From the NCBI RefSeq assembly GCF_002836205.1, contig NZ_PJBE01000013.1, positions 930,001 to 994,000 on the forward strand: a stretch of 64,000 bases of DNA, in the 5' to 3' direction. Below the pieces are notes generated by a model, which was not told the DNA's origin, ran no database searches, and saw only the letters and a program-made list of their open reading frames with translations. This DNA is from Shewanella sp. Choline-02u-19. GTDB lineage: Bacteria; Pseudomonadota; Gammaproteobacteria; Enterobacterales; Shewanellaceae. The position numbers and the translations under genes are program-made. Shown here one piece after another: positions 1 through 9,284 of the stretch; the first letter of the stretch is position 1, and each line of letters starts with the position of its first letter.

Positions 1-858
1 ATCCAAATATCCTTTCGCCCTAGTGGTCAGTGAAGCGCTTTGGTCAAGGATGTCAGCCGTTTTACCTATTTCACTAAGCTCGGGTACTCCAGTGAGTATA
101 TTGAGGCGCTGCCAAAGTAGTAGTTGATTGGTAGGTTGTCCTTGATGATTAACATTGCGATTGAGCAGATGCGCTTTAATGCCGATAGGGCGAATGCGAA
201 CTGTTTGATCGTCATTGGCAAACGTAGATTGATGACATATCTTACATTCTGCGCGACTGGGTACATGGTAATTGAAGACTTCTTGGCTGCCTTGATGGTT
301 TAAACTGTGAGGAATATCCATGCCTGCTTGTTGTAGCGTGGCCTCATTATTCTGCCAAATATAGGGCAGAGTGGTCCAGCCTGCTTCTCTATGAATAAGT
401 AACCGAGTTTCAATAAGTACTTCATTACTCGCGCCGATAACTTGTGTATCGAAGGGTAACGAGAACGTTTTGACTAAAACAGTGCCTATTGGCATCTCAA
501 AGGTATCGTTTGGGTGATAGGCTAATTTTTCCCCTTCAGGAACAAAAATGAAGCGGTGTTTACTGGCATAGTTAGAAAATAACTGGCTAGAAAGCTGATA
601 GGCGATCCCCGGTGCTATAGGATCGAATGTCGGAATACTGGAGTCTATAAATAACCCATATTGCGATAACTGCTGACAATCTTCAGTCATTAAAGCATCC
701 CAATTCACTTCACTTGTTGTGGCGTCACATGCTGACAGCGATGGGGCTGGATCTGTGGGGATGATTGGTGCGACTTCACTTGCGAGTGCTGTTGAGTCAC
801 TTGCACCGCCACAGGCGCTAAGAAGTAAAATAAAACTGAGGATAACTAGATTATGCAT
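1..858 (-). CDS. Lipoprotein with c-type heme motif (HNE_0200/TIGR03806-like), 3' end cut by window edge
   Basis: An open frame runs without a stop from ATG at 858 to the window edge (286 codons), so the C-terminus is missing. The N-terminus is a lipoprotein signal with lipobox LLLSAC, implying export and lipid anchoring. The rest closely parallels the C-terminal half of the neighbouring 962-3613 protein: shared stretches include FVPEGEK, GTVLVKTFSLP, ETRLLIHRE and a CKICH heme-binding motif (CxxCH). The frame ends at AKGYLD, exactly where the neighbour continues into its second CxxCH, so a second heme site probably lies outside the window. The two genes are therefore paralogues, one with and one without a beta-helix. 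A role in periplasmic or surface electron transfer is inferred only from the heme motif. The family name is from memory; the substrate is unknown. Confidence 0.85.
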   Translation of the reverse strand, partial: MHNLVILSFILLLSACGGASDSTALASEVAPIIPTDPAPSLSACDATTSEVNWDALMTEDCQQLSQYGLFIDSSIPTFDPIAPGIAYQLSSQLFSNYASKHRFIFVPEGEKLAYHPNDTFEMPIGTVLVKTFSLPFDTQVIGASNEVLIETRLLIHREAGWTTLPYIWQNNEATLQQAGMDIPHSLNHQGSQEVFNYHVPSRAECKICHQSTFANDDQTVRIRPIGIKAHLLNRNVNHQGQPTNQLLLWQRLNILTGVPELSEIGKTADILDQSASLTTRAKGYLD

Positions 859-926
859 AAGTCACCTACATAGTAATGGATTGTTGAGTGTTAAGTCTTG
901 GTATTGGAGTGTTGTAGTTAGAAAAA

Positions 927-945
927 GGCCGGGATATTCCCGGCC
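927..945 (-). terminator. Rho-independent terminator of the beta-helix cytochrome gene
   Basis: Perfect 7-bp stem GGCCGGG/CCCGGCC with a 5-nt loop, flanked by A5 on one side and T5 on the other, so it could work in both directions. It lies 17 bp beyond the stop of the 962-3613 gene and before the start of the next minus-strand gene, indicating that the two paralogues are separate transcription units. Confidence 0.85.
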
Positions 946-961
946 TTTTTATTCACTTAAC

Positions 962-3613
962 TCATTTTGAGCAAGATGCACTCGGTAGGCGCTTAATCCA
1001 TTCGTTGATTAATGCAACACCTTCAGCGTGTGAGAGGCTGCGGCCAATCTCTGGCATTCTGTCACCAGGGTTATTCGTGTCCATACGGAAGTGTAGAATA
1101 GATTCTTCAGGGCTTCCTGGAACAACGTCATAGCCAAGAGAGCCACCACCATACGCAACTGGTGACTTACATGTACCATGCGAATAACCTGCATCTTCGG
1201 CATATTCTCTCCAATACTCGAGTTTTAGTCCTGTATTAGATGCATTACCTTCAGGGCGATGACAATGAGCACAGTTGATGTCCAAATAACCTTTGGCTGT
1301 TTTCATCAGTGCGGCATCGCTAAGGCTACTCACGTTTGCTTCATCACCATCATTGTAGGCTGGCACAGTGTCAATCGTAGCGACCTCTGGAACACCTTGT
1401 AAAATGCCTGCTGCTTGCCACTTTAACAGCTGATTCATGCTGCCATCACTGTAGGCATAATCTTTGTTAAGTTGGCGTGCCTTTGGCCCGATAGGGACAA
1501 ACTTTGCAGGGCTATCAGCGTCAGGCTTAAATTGGTGACACTGTTTACACTGATTCATGCTCGGCACGACATAATCAAAGTCCATCGTTTCGCCATTATG
1601 GATCACCTTTTTAGCTTGAATTGCGCCCGCTTTAGCGAGTACAGCATCTGCTTTTTCAGCGTTCCACACATAAGGTAGTGCAGTCCAGCCACTTTCACGA
1701 TGGATTAATAATCGTGTTTCAACTAAATCTTCATTCGTTATGCCGCGCTTATTGGTATCTGCAGGGAGTGCAAATGTCTTCACTAAGACGGTTCCGACAG
1801 GAAAGTCCATTGATTCCATAGCAGAAAAATCGGCTTTTTGGCCCTCTGGTACAAATACGTAACGATATTTACTTGAGTAATCAGTAAATAACGGTGTATT
1901 TAAGTCATAAGGTAAGCCACCAGAATTGGGTGCGTTAGCCGGATTTTTTGCATCGGCAAACAAGTTGTAGTCAGAGAGGCTAGGGCAGTTGGCTTTTAGC
2001 AATGCATCCCAAGAAGCGTTAGTGCCTTCGGCTTTACAAAGGCTTAGATCTCCATTACCAACTAGGCCGCCTTCACCTTCACCAATAGTACCGCCGCCAC
2101 CAATAAGGTTACCACCATCACAGCCCTCGGTATCATCATCAACGCCACAACCGAAGATCTGATCACCAAAGGTCACGGTATGAACGGGTAAACTTACCTG
2201 AGCACAGTTCAATAACTGGTCTTGCGTTTTTTCATATAAGACATTCGCAATACTTGGGTCAGTATTATCGTTAGCATATAAGCGGCCAAACGAAACATCA
2301 CCGTTGTCGCTGGCACAGATATTGTCACTGCCATCGGCAGCAAACGGCAATTCTTGTAAACCTAGGTAAGCGGCGGTGCCGTTACTCGATAGCATTTCAC
2401 CTAAACCGTCATAGAGTACGCCAGGGAAGGCGCCATGGGTAAATAAGTACGCTTTAATTATGTCATCAATTAAGTAACCGTTAGGCTTTTGGCCATAACC
2501 GGTGATCACGTTGTCATGCAGGTAAATGTTGCGCGGAGTTGGGCGCCACCCATCTTCAATAGGTTGTCCTGCTTGACCATAGTTACCGACAAAGGCTGAC
2601 ATGTCAGGCTCAGCAATAAAGAAACTGGTGATTGCCACGCCCATGGTGTCGTGACCCGTGATCTCGTTGTTAAAAATCTCAACGTCATCAGTCGACAGAA
2701 TAATCATACCTGTGCCGGGTGGCACAATGTGAACCCCTGCAGGGTTTGCTGAAGCGTTCGCAAAGTTTTTAGTATTGTTATCGTAGACTTTGTTATTGAA
2801 AACCCTGACGCTTGAGCCGTATCTATGGTTGTTGATCGGTAGGTCGAAAATGAGAATTCCACCGGTATTACCCATGGCTTCGTTGTCGTAAACATCAGCA
2901 TATTTTGAGTTTTCTATCTCAATACCTGCCACGTTTTCTTTTGCAATGTTACGTCTAACTACGATGTATTGCGATTGACCGACATAAATACCCGCGTCAG
3001 CACTGCCGCGCACGTAGGTGTCTTCAATAAGAATGTTTTCACATTCCACCGGGTAGAGACCGTATGCGCCATTATCCTCATCAAGCTCGCCTTCCCAAAC
3101 CGTTGCGAGGCGACGCAAGATAATACCGTTTGTATTTTTTAGTTTAATACCGTTATTTTTAGCTTCATTCACTGACAGATCTTGAATGATAATATTGACC
3201 GCATTCTGGACGAATATACCATCGCCAGAGTTCGCCTTTGAGAAATCAAGAATGGTTTCATCCTGACCGTAACCCATGATGGTTATATTTTTAGCATAGC
3301 TACCATCGCCGTCGACATCACCATCAAATAATAACGTTGATTCAATTTCAAATGTGCCTTTAGGCAGGACGATGACATCGTTACTTTGAGCATCAATCAA
3401 TGCTTCTTGTATACGCAGAGTGAGGTTTTCACCGTCTTCAATCATTATCGCGCCTTCAGGGAACGTAGGCCCTTCTGGTTCAGGAGTGACAACGGGTGGC
3501 GTCTCTATTTTTGTTGTAGTGTCGTCATCGTCAGAAGAACAAGCCCCCAAGCTTATTGCAACTGCGGTAGCGATTAATGTTGGCATTAGCCAAGAAGGTT
3601 TCTTGTTGAGCAT
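962..3613 (-). CDS. Parallel beta-helix / diheme cytochrome c fusion lipoprotein
   Basis: 883 aa, ATG at 3613 preceded by GGAG. The N-terminus is a lipoprotein signal (lipobox SLGAC, Cys25) followed by an acidic Ser/Asp run. Residues about 55-400 show repeated right-handed beta-helix turns (for example NIIIQDLSV, NGIILRRLA, ENILIEDTYV), as in the TIGR03805 family. A Gly-rich linker near residues 510-530 leads to a C-terminal domain of the TIGR03806 (HNE_0200) type with two heme c motifs, CKQCH at 689-693 and CAHCH at 781-785. As I recall, these two families are usually adjacent genes, sometimes fused; here they are fused. Beta-helices often bind or cleave polysaccharide, and CxxCH implies covalent heme after export. 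The combined function is unknown. The truncated gene at 1-858 is a paralogue of the C-terminal part. Confidence 0.9.
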   Translation of the reverse strand: MLNKKPSWLMPTLIATAVAISLGACSSDDDDTTTKIETPPVVTPEPEGPTFPEGAIMIEDGENLTLRIQEALIDAQSNDVIVLPKGTFEIESTLLFDGDVDGDGSYAKNITIMGYGQDETILDFSKANSGDGIFVQNAVNIIIQDLSVNEAKNNGIKLKNTNGIILRRLATVWEGELDEDNGAYGLYPVECENILIEDTYVRGSADAGIYVGQSQYIVVRRNIAKENVAGIEIENSKYADVYDNEAMGNTGGILIFDLPINNHRYGSSVRVFNNKVYDNNTKNFANASANPAGVHIVPPGTGMIILSTDDVEIFNNEITGHDTMGVAITSFFIAEPDMSAFVGNYGQAGQPIEDGWRPTPRNIYLHDNVITGYGQKPNGYLIDDIIKAYLFTHGAFPGVLYDGLGEMLSSNGTAAYLGLQELPFAADGSDNICASDNGDVSFGRLYANDNTDPSIANVLYEKTQDQLLNCAQVSLPVHTVTFGDQIFGCGVDDDTEGCDGGNLIGGGGTIGEGEGGLVGNGDLSLCKAEGTNASWDALLKANCPSLSDYNLFADAKNPANAPNSGGLPYDLNTPLFTDYSSKYRYVFVPEGQKADFSAMESMDFPVGTVLVKTFALPADTNKRGITNEDLVETRLLIHRESGWTALPYVWNAEKADAVLAKAGAIQAKKVIHNGETMDFDYVVPSMNQCKQCHQFKPDADSPAKFVPIGPKARQLNKDYAYSDGSMNQLLKWQAAGILQGVPEVATIDTVPAYNDGDEANVSSLSDAALMKTAKGYLDINCAHCHRPEGNASNTGLKLEYWREYAEDAGYSHGTCKSPVAYGGGSLGYDVVPGSPEESILHFRMDTNNPGDRMPEIGRSLSHAEGVALINEWIKRLPSASCSK

Positions 3614-4146
3614 AGTGTCTCCAGATTTATTTTTATTATTCGCGCTCTAGATTGCACTGACGTACCAGATAAGCAATGTGAAATCAGGACAACAAGTTTG
3701 CAGCATCTTGTTATCAAATAAACTAATGCAGACTGTTAAACACGATGGTTGTTGTTAGTTATTGAAAAGAATAGCGAAGAGGTTGGAATTCAAACGAGTG
3801 TATCATTTTCATTCAGTTTGATTTTTATTTGAAATACTTTACCGTGCAATATCTTGTTAAATTTCGTATAAACAATACGTTAGCCAGTAATGTTGACAGG
3901 GTCGTATTATTGATCACAGCGCTATAAAGGTGAGGTTGCTGATTTTTGAAAAGGAATTGAGTTAAACCTTTGCCGTGGATAACGATGTCGTTGGATATTT
4001 CTTGGTTTAGAGGGGCTCTCATCTAAACCATGAATCGACCCACTCATTTGCACTCGTCATCTGGACTATTACCCTGATAAGAGGGTAAAGCTGTTGCCCT
4101 ACATGATAAGTCTGCCCTATTAAGCTGTGATAATGATATCTTTAGA
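3614..4146. other. Intergenic region, no supported gene
   Basis: 533 bp between two minus-strand genes. The right part follows the stop of the DUF481 gene and the left part holds the leader of the beta-helix gene (GGAG near 3618-3625). A 65-codon open frame at 3825-4022 has no ribosome-binding site and no recognisable protein character. I see no convincing terminator or repeat. Confidence 0.6.
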
Positions 4147-5259
4147 TTAGATATCGATACCAAAACCAATAATAAACTGATAATCATTTGGTTCTGGTGT
4201 TAGCCCGTTTGAATCGGGTTGAGGGTTGTTGGTTCTGTCCCAAACGAATGACAGGTCAAGATCAAACATATCGGTTAGCTCAATCTCTAACGTCGCAATC
4301 GCATGGTGGGTATAACCACCAGAAGTTTCATTCCCGTACTGCAAGCGATATAGCGCGTTAAAATCTATGTCTCCTGTAATTTCAGTATCGTATAAGCTTT
4401 CAATAACCAATGCTGCGCTGCCATCACCTTTATTTTTATTCATTTCGACAGTATCAAATCGAGTATAGGTATAAGCGGGGCCACCACTGACACTCCACTC
4501 TGTTTTCGCATTATCAATGATGTTGTAACCAAGGCCAGAACCCAGCGTCACTCGATAATCTATGTTCAAAAATGGGTCAATATAGATTTCACCGAATACC
4601 GGTCTAAGGTAAAATTGTTTGGAGATGAACCAGTCAAAGTTACTGTTAATTCGGTGGTTATTTATGCGGTTTTCACCATCTGTTTCTGAGTAGTTGCCGA
4701 TATAGTCGAGATTGAATCGTGATTCTGTCGTGCGTCGCTTCGTCTTGGCGAGCGCACTGTAGTCTATCTGGTCAGTGTTACCTTTTCGAAAGTTTGCCCC
4801 TAAGGTAATTTTACTCGACCAATAGTTAGCTTCGGTTTGTTCTCCCGCGATAATCGTCATTATTTGGTGACTATCAAACTCCTCACCATTGATATAGGAC
4901 TTGCCATCTTTGACGAGTAGTCGACCCGTTTTAGTGCTGAGATCAGTAAAGCCGATACTCATAATATGACGACTTTGTAGCACTTTCACATCTTCCCAAT
5001 CGATAAATACGCTGTCGAGCTCATCACTATCGAATTCGAGTTTGTCGTCGTAAAGGTTAACGATTTCGCCTTTGAGTAACTCCAATGAGGTGAGTTGTAG
5101 CCAATCATATTTACTGTCTTCAGGCGGAAATATTTGTTCAGGTGTGATTCGAGCCGGCGTTAAGTGAGTGACTGTCTCTGCGGCTAAAATCGAGGGACTA
5201 AAACAGCCGACAGTAACGCTGCCTGCAATTAATATGCAGTAGCTACATCTTGTTATCAT
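4147..5259 (-). CDS. DUF481 family outer-membrane protein (YdiY-like)
   Basis: 370 aa, ATG at 5259 with GGGAGAAGG upstream. A cleavable signal peptide (about residues 1-26, ending SILAAE) precedes a region with the phrase GEIVNLYDDKLEFDSDELD, typical of the periplasmic N-terminal part of DUF481 proteins. From about residue 145 the sequence alternates polar and hydrophobic residues with many aromatics (TLGANFRKGNTDQIDYSA) and ends in FIIGFGIDI, with strands expected of an outer-membrane beta-barrel. E. coli YdiY, a salt-induced protein, belongs to this family; the role is otherwise unknown. It is a single gene, separated from tesA by about 125 bp. Confidence 0.85.
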   Translation of the reverse strand: MITRCSYCILIAGSVTVGCFSPSILAAETVTHLTPARITPEQIFPPEDSKYDWLQLTSLELLKGEIVNLYDDKLEFDSDELDSVFIDWEDVKVLQSRHIMSIGFTDLSTKTGRLLVKDGKSYINGEEFDSHQIMTIIAGEQTEANYWSSKITLGANFRKGNTDQIDYSALAKTKRRTTESRFNLDYIGNYSETDGENRINNHRINSNFDWFISKQFYLRPVFGEIYIDPFLNIDYRVTLGSGLGYNIIDNAKTEWSVSGGPAYTYTRFDTVEMNKNKGDGSAALVIESLYDTEITGDIDFNALYRLQYGNETSGGYTHHAIATLEIELTDMFDLDLSFVWDRTNNPQPDSNGLTPEPNDYQFIIGFGIDI

Positions 5260-5383
5260 TACCTTCTCCCTGAAGCTTACTTGTCCTGAAATTCAATCGA
5301 TTACTAATTTTTGACCTTATAGCTTAATAATCTACAAAGTTGGCAAGCAAGCTTCAAGAACTATGTTTGTTTTTAGCACTTTT

Positions 5384-6013
5384 TTAAAGCGCTTGTTGGA
5401 TCCAAGGCAGCATAAATTCAGCAATTTGTGGCTGTGCTTTTGCATTTGGATGGATCCCATCTCTTTGCATCAACGTACTGTCTATGACAATGGATTCCAT
5501 AAAGAATGGCATCAGGGTGATTTCGTGCTCTGCTGCGAGTTCTTTATAGACATTGCTAATTTGTGATGCATAGCGGGGACCGTAGTTAGGCGGCACCATT
5601 ATCTCGCTTAACAGCACTTTTATCTGTTTTGTCTTTGCAAGTTCTATGATTTTTGTAAGATTATCTTTCAATTGTTTAGGAGGAAAACCACGCAGTCCGT
5701 CATTGCCACCTAGCTCAATTAAAATAACGTCAGGGCTTGCAGAGTCAAGCAGGGCGGGGAGTCTACGCAATCCGCCAGCTGAAGTTTCACCACTTACAGA
5801 GCCGTTAATGATGGTATGTTGAGGCATATTTGTTCGTAATAGATGCACCCATCCTTCATTTTCTGGCATACCATAGCTTGCACTTAGGCTGTCACCTAGG
5901 ATTAATATAGGGGCAGCACTCAGTGGAAAACTGCTGAATATAAATAATATGACAAAACCACATAGTCGGTTTTTAAGGTTAAAGAAGGGTTTTATGTCTG
6001 AAAATAGCGCCAT
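5384..6013 (-). CDS. tesA: TesA-type acyl-CoA thioesterase I / lysophospholipase L1 (GDSL/SGNH hydrolase)
   Basis: 209 aa. A signal peptide (about residues 1-33, ending SAA) targets it to the periplasm. The SGNH blocks are clear: GDSLS with nucleophile Ser42, the Gly/Asn blocks in SGETSAGGL and ELGGNDGLRG, and the DGIHP block carrying the catalytic Asp and His. These enzymes hydrolyse acyl thioesters, lysophospholipids and aryl esters. ATG at 6013 has AGGTGG upstream and no GTG or TTG alternative follows before the signal core, so I keep this start even though it overlaps the 5' end of the divergent ybbA gene (start 5994) by 20 bp. The divergent tesA/ybbA-ybbP arrangement matches E. coli. Confidence 0.93.
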   Translation of the reverse strand: MALFSDIKPFFNLKNRLCGFVILFIFSSFPLSAAPILILGDSLSASYGMPENEGWVHLLRTNMPQHTIINGSVSGETSAGGLRRLPALLDSASPDVILIELGGNDGLRGFPPKQLKDNLTKIIELAKTKQIKVLLSEIMVPPNYGPRYASQISNVYKELAAEHEITLMPFFMESIVIDSTLMQRDGIHPNAKAQPQIAEFMLPWIQQAL

Positions 6014-6761
6014 AACAGTAAGCCACCTAATTAAATCGGTTAATACTCAAGAGGGAGAGTTGACTATCCTCAACGGCATTAATATGGATGTCAAGCAGGG
6101 GGAGAGTGTTGCGATACTTGGGCCGTCGGGTTCCGGTAAGTCAACGTTGCTTGGATTACTTGCTGCGCTGGATTCTCCCAGCCAAGGATCCATTCTACTT
6201 GATGGCGTGGCGCTTGAAACGTTAAATGAAGAATCTAAAGCGGCACTTCGTAAGCAGAAAGTGAGCTTTATCTTCCAATCCTTTATGTTGGTCGATACCT
6301 TAAACGCGCTGGAAAACGTCATGTTACCTGCAGAGTTGGCCGGGATTGCTAATGCCAAAGAAAAGTCTCAGGCGATGCTAGAACGTGTTGGATTGAGCCA
6401 CAGACTTAATCATTTCCCTAATCAGCTATCTGGCGGTGAGCAGCAGCGTGTGGCAATCGCCCGTGCATTTATCTGTGAGCCAAAAGTATTATTTGCAGAT
6501 GAGCCAACGGGGAACTTGGATTCAGCCAACAGTGATAAAATCGCTGATATGTTGTTTGAACTCAACCGTGAGAGTGACACCACACTCGTGCTGGTGACTC
6601 ACGATATGATTTTGGCAAGTCGATGTCAGCGACAGTTCATTATGGATTCAGGTAACTTAAGCGAAAAGATAAGTGAAAAACCAACGGATAAACGAGCAGA
6701 AGATACTGAACTAGAAACGGCAAAGAATGCTGTGAATGAAGAGGCAAGTTCATGGAGCTAA
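5994..6761 (+). CDS. ybbA: ABC transporter ATP-binding protein YbbA
   Basis: 255 aa from ATG at 5994, which has AGAAGGG 4 nt upstream; an in-frame ATG at 5949 would run deeper into tesA and lacks homologous character. It is a LolD/MacB-type ATPase: Walker A GPSGSGKS, Q-loop in FIFQSF, signature LSGGEQQR, Walker B VLFADEPTGNLDS, and switch His in VLVTHD. A charged tail of about 35 residues follows the core. The next gene (its permease) starts 10 bp before this stop, so the two are translationally coupled. In E. coli YbbA/YbbP sits beside TesA; the exported substrate is not established. Confidence 0.93.
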   Translation: MSENSAITVSHLIKSVNTQEGELTILNGINMDVKQGESVAILGPSGSGKSTLLGLLAALDSPSQGSILLDGVALETLNEESKAALRKQKVSFIFQSFMLVDTLNALENVMLPAELAGIANAKEKSQAMLERVGLSHRLNHFPNQLSGGEQQRVAIARAFICEPKVLFADEPTGNLDSANSDKIADMLFELNRESDTTLVLVTHDMILASRCQRQFIMDSGNLSEKISEKPTDKRAEDTELETAKNAVNEEASSWS

Positions 6762-9205
6762 AACTGGCATGGAGGCTGTTTAAGCGAGAATTGTCTCAAG
6801 GACAACTGTTGCTGATCATTCTTGCTATCACCCTAGCGGTGCTATCGGTAACCGGATTAGCTTCTGTCAGTGAACGATTGCAGCTCGCGATTAATGGGCA
6901 AGCTTCAAAATTCATTGCTGCTGACAGGATTATTAACTCACCCAAAGAGATCGATCCCGCGGTTTTAGCTATCGCTGACAAGATAGGCCTTGCTCGTGTT
7001 ACCAGCATGCAGTTTAACTCCATGGTATATGCTGGGGATGAATTCCAACTGGTGACGGTAAGAGCCGTTGAACAAGGCTATCCACTCAAAGGCAATATTG
7101 AGCTCAGCACTGGGATAGCTCAAGGGCTGCCGAGCGCAGACGATATTTGGTTTGAAACCCGATTAGGCGGTTTACTTGGGTACCCGCAACAGATTGAAAT
7201 TGGTAATGCTAATTTTAACTTATCCAATGAGATTATCCGTCTACCCGATGCAGGATTTAACCCTTTTGCATCCTCTCCTGTGGTGTTGATGCGGATTGAA
7301 GATGTGGCTAAAACACAAGTTATCCAGCCGGGTAGTCGCGTGACATACCTTTACCAATTTGCAGGAGATGCTGCAAAGCTAGAAGCATTTGAGGTGCAAG
7401 CTAAACCGCTACTCAATACCAGTCAGCGCTGGGTTGATGTTCAGTCCGGTGACTCGCCAATTGCCAGTGCCGTTAAACGTGCTGAGCGCTTTTTATTACT
7501 CGCAAGCTTACTCGGTATCGCGCTTGCTTGTGCTGCCATTGGTATTGCGGCGCAACGATATTGTCAGCGCCACTATGACGTGGTGGCCATGTTGAAGACA
7601 TTTGGCGCTTCAGCAAAGCAAATAAGAATTTTATTTGGCACCCATCTACTGCTAGTGACTGTTGTGGGTGTTGTTCTTGGCTTAATCGGTGGCGTTGGGC
7701 TTGATCGCACGATCACTGCATTTTTACCAGTAGAGATAGCCGCATACAATCCGCCGATGAGCAGACCATTACTGCTCGGGATCGGTACCGGTTTTATCAG
7801 TGCCTTTATGTTTTCGGCATATCCTCTAATGCGACTATTGTCTATTCCGCCATTGAGAGTGCTGCAGCGCCAACTTGAAGGTTTGCAATTAGGGATGTGG
7901 TTGCACCTCTTATTGAGCTTAAGTGCAATGGCGTTGCTCGGTTACTTGTACTCACAGAGTCTGCCATTAACGTTAACGGTAGTTGCCGCAGTATTATTGT
8001 TAGGAACTTTACTGAGTGTTTTAGGCTTCTTTATGATCCGCTTGGGTCATAGTGTCGGCATGAAAACCACTAACCCATTGCAGTTAGCATTAGCGGGGCT
8101 GCGCAGGCGTGCACGGCAAAATGCAGTGCAACTAGTGGGGTTCAGTAGCGCATTAGTTTTATTGTTAACCATTTTTGCATTGAGACAAGATCTACTAAAC
8201 GAGTGGCAAAAACAGTTACCCGAAAATGCGCCCAATTACTTTTTGGTCAATATAGCGCCAGAAGAAACAGCCACTATTGCAGATTTCTTAAAACCACATG
8301 TAAAAGTCCCGCCGGTTATTTACCCGGTGATCAGAGGACGCTTAACCGCGATTAATGATGAGCTACTGATCTCTTCTGAGCAGAAGGAAGCGGGTGGTGA
8401 GGGAAGGGTTGGGATCTCGCGAGAGTTGAATCTCACCTTTCGGGACAGCATGCCAGACAATAATGAAATTCTTTCTGGTCGCTTTAATCAGGATATTTTT
8501 GATGTCTCTGTTGAATCCGGTGTTGCTGAACGTTTGGAATTAGCCTTAGGTGATAGTTTAACTTACACCATTGATAACCAATCTTTGACGGTGAAAGTGG
8601 CAAGTATTCGAGCTGTGCATTGGGAAACATTGCAGCCAAACTTCTTTATGATCTTCACAAAAGAAGCATTGGCGCCGTTTGCCTATACCTCCATGTCGAG
8701 CTTTCACTTAGAAGAGTCACAACGTGGCGTTATTTTATCTTTGATAAAGCAGTTTCCAACAGTGTCGATTATCGATGTTGGCGCAATGGTGAAGCAGTTA
8801 CGCGAAATCATCGATCAAGTTTCTTTATCACTGACCTTAGTGCTGGTATTGGTGTTACTTGCAAGCGCACTGGTGATGATAGCCCAGACTGAAGCGGGAA
8901 TGGCAACCCGACAACGTGAACTGGCGGTACTAAGGACATTTGGAGCATCTGGTTGGTTACTTAGAGCTGCCACAGGACTTGAATTTGCGCTACTAGGGAC
9001 GATTGCGGGAGTGTTAGCGGTTATCGTTGCTGAGTTTACCTTGTACTTATTGAAAACTCAGGTGTTTGAACTCAATGTTTATATGCATTGGCCTTGGTGG
9101 GGGATAGCGCCATTGTGTGGTGGTTTGGTGGTTGCTTTACTCGGGCTTTGGAGCTGTCGACAGCTGTTAAACAAATCATGCAGTGAACTGCTTAAAGGGC
9201 ATTAA
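6752..9205 (+). CDS. ybbP: ABC exporter permease YbbP (FtsX-like)
   Basis: 817 aa, overlapping ybbA by 10 bp. One N-terminal membrane segment (about residues 18-38) is followed by a large extracytoplasmic domain. Three segments lie around residues 245-350, a central hydrophobic pair near 390-430, a second soluble domain, and a final FtsX-type group of segments (about 690-800). The sequence DVVAMLKTFGASAKQIRI and its late echo ELAVLRTFGASGWLLR are the paired coupling motifs of two FtsX modules, so the protein is an internally duplicated permease. It forms an inner-membrane exporter with YbbA. A terminator-like hairpin follows at 9222. Confidence 0.92.
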   Translation: MELKLAWRLFKRELSQGQLLLIILAITLAVLSVTGLASVSERLQLAINGQASKFIAADRIINSPKEIDPAVLAIADKIGLARVTSMQFNSMVYAGDEFQLVTVRAVEQGYPLKGNIELSTGIAQGLPSADDIWFETRLGGLLGYPQQIEIGNANFNLSNEIIRLPDAGFNPFASSPVVLMRIEDVAKTQVIQPGSRVTYLYQFAGDAAKLEAFEVQAKPLLNTSQRWVDVQSGDSPIASAVKRAERFLLLASLLGIALACAAIGIAAQRYCQRHYDVVAMLKTFGASAKQIRILFGTHLLLVTVVGVVLGLIGGVGLDRTITAFLPVEIAAYNPPMSRPLLLGIGTGFISAFMFSAYPLMRLLSIPPLRVLQRQLEGLQLGMWLHLLLSLSAMALLGYLYSQSLPLTLTVVAAVLLLGTLLSVLGFFMIRLGHSVGMKTTNPLQLALAGLRRRARQNAVQLVGFSSALVLLLTIFALRQDLLNEWQKQLPENAPNYFLVNIAPEETATIADFLKPHVKVPPVIYPVIRGRLTAINDELLISSEQKEAGGEGRVGISRELNLTFRDSMPDNNEILSGRFNQDIFDVSVESGVAERLELALGDSLTYTIDNQSLTVKVASIRAVHWETLQPNFFMIFTKEALAPFAYTSMSSFHLEESQRGVILSLIKQFPTVSIIDVGAMVKQLREIIDQVSLSLTLVLVLVLLASALVMIAQTEAGMATRQRELAVLRTFGASGWLLRAATGLEFALLGTIAGVLAVIVAEFTLYLLKTQVFELNVYMHWPWWGIAPLCGGLVVALLGLWSCRQLLNKSCSELLKGH

Positions 9206-9221
9206 AGCTCAGTGATTAATG

Positions 9222-9255
9222 GCGGGGATATTGTTGATTATCTTCCCGCTTTTTC
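9222..9255 (+). terminator. Terminator of the ybbA-ybbP operon
   Basis: The arm GCGGGGATA pairs with TATCTTCCCGC (2-nt bulge) around a loop rich in T and G, and is followed by TTTTTC. It lies 16 bp after the ybbP stop and before the convergent epimerase gene. Confidence 0.65.
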
Positions 9256-9284
9256 TGTTGAATTAAGCCAAAGCAAACTAAAAG

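Noticed and set aside
3825..4022. 65-codon minus-strand frame
   Set aside because: No ribosome-binding site, composition like non-coding AT-rich DNA, and no recognisable motif.
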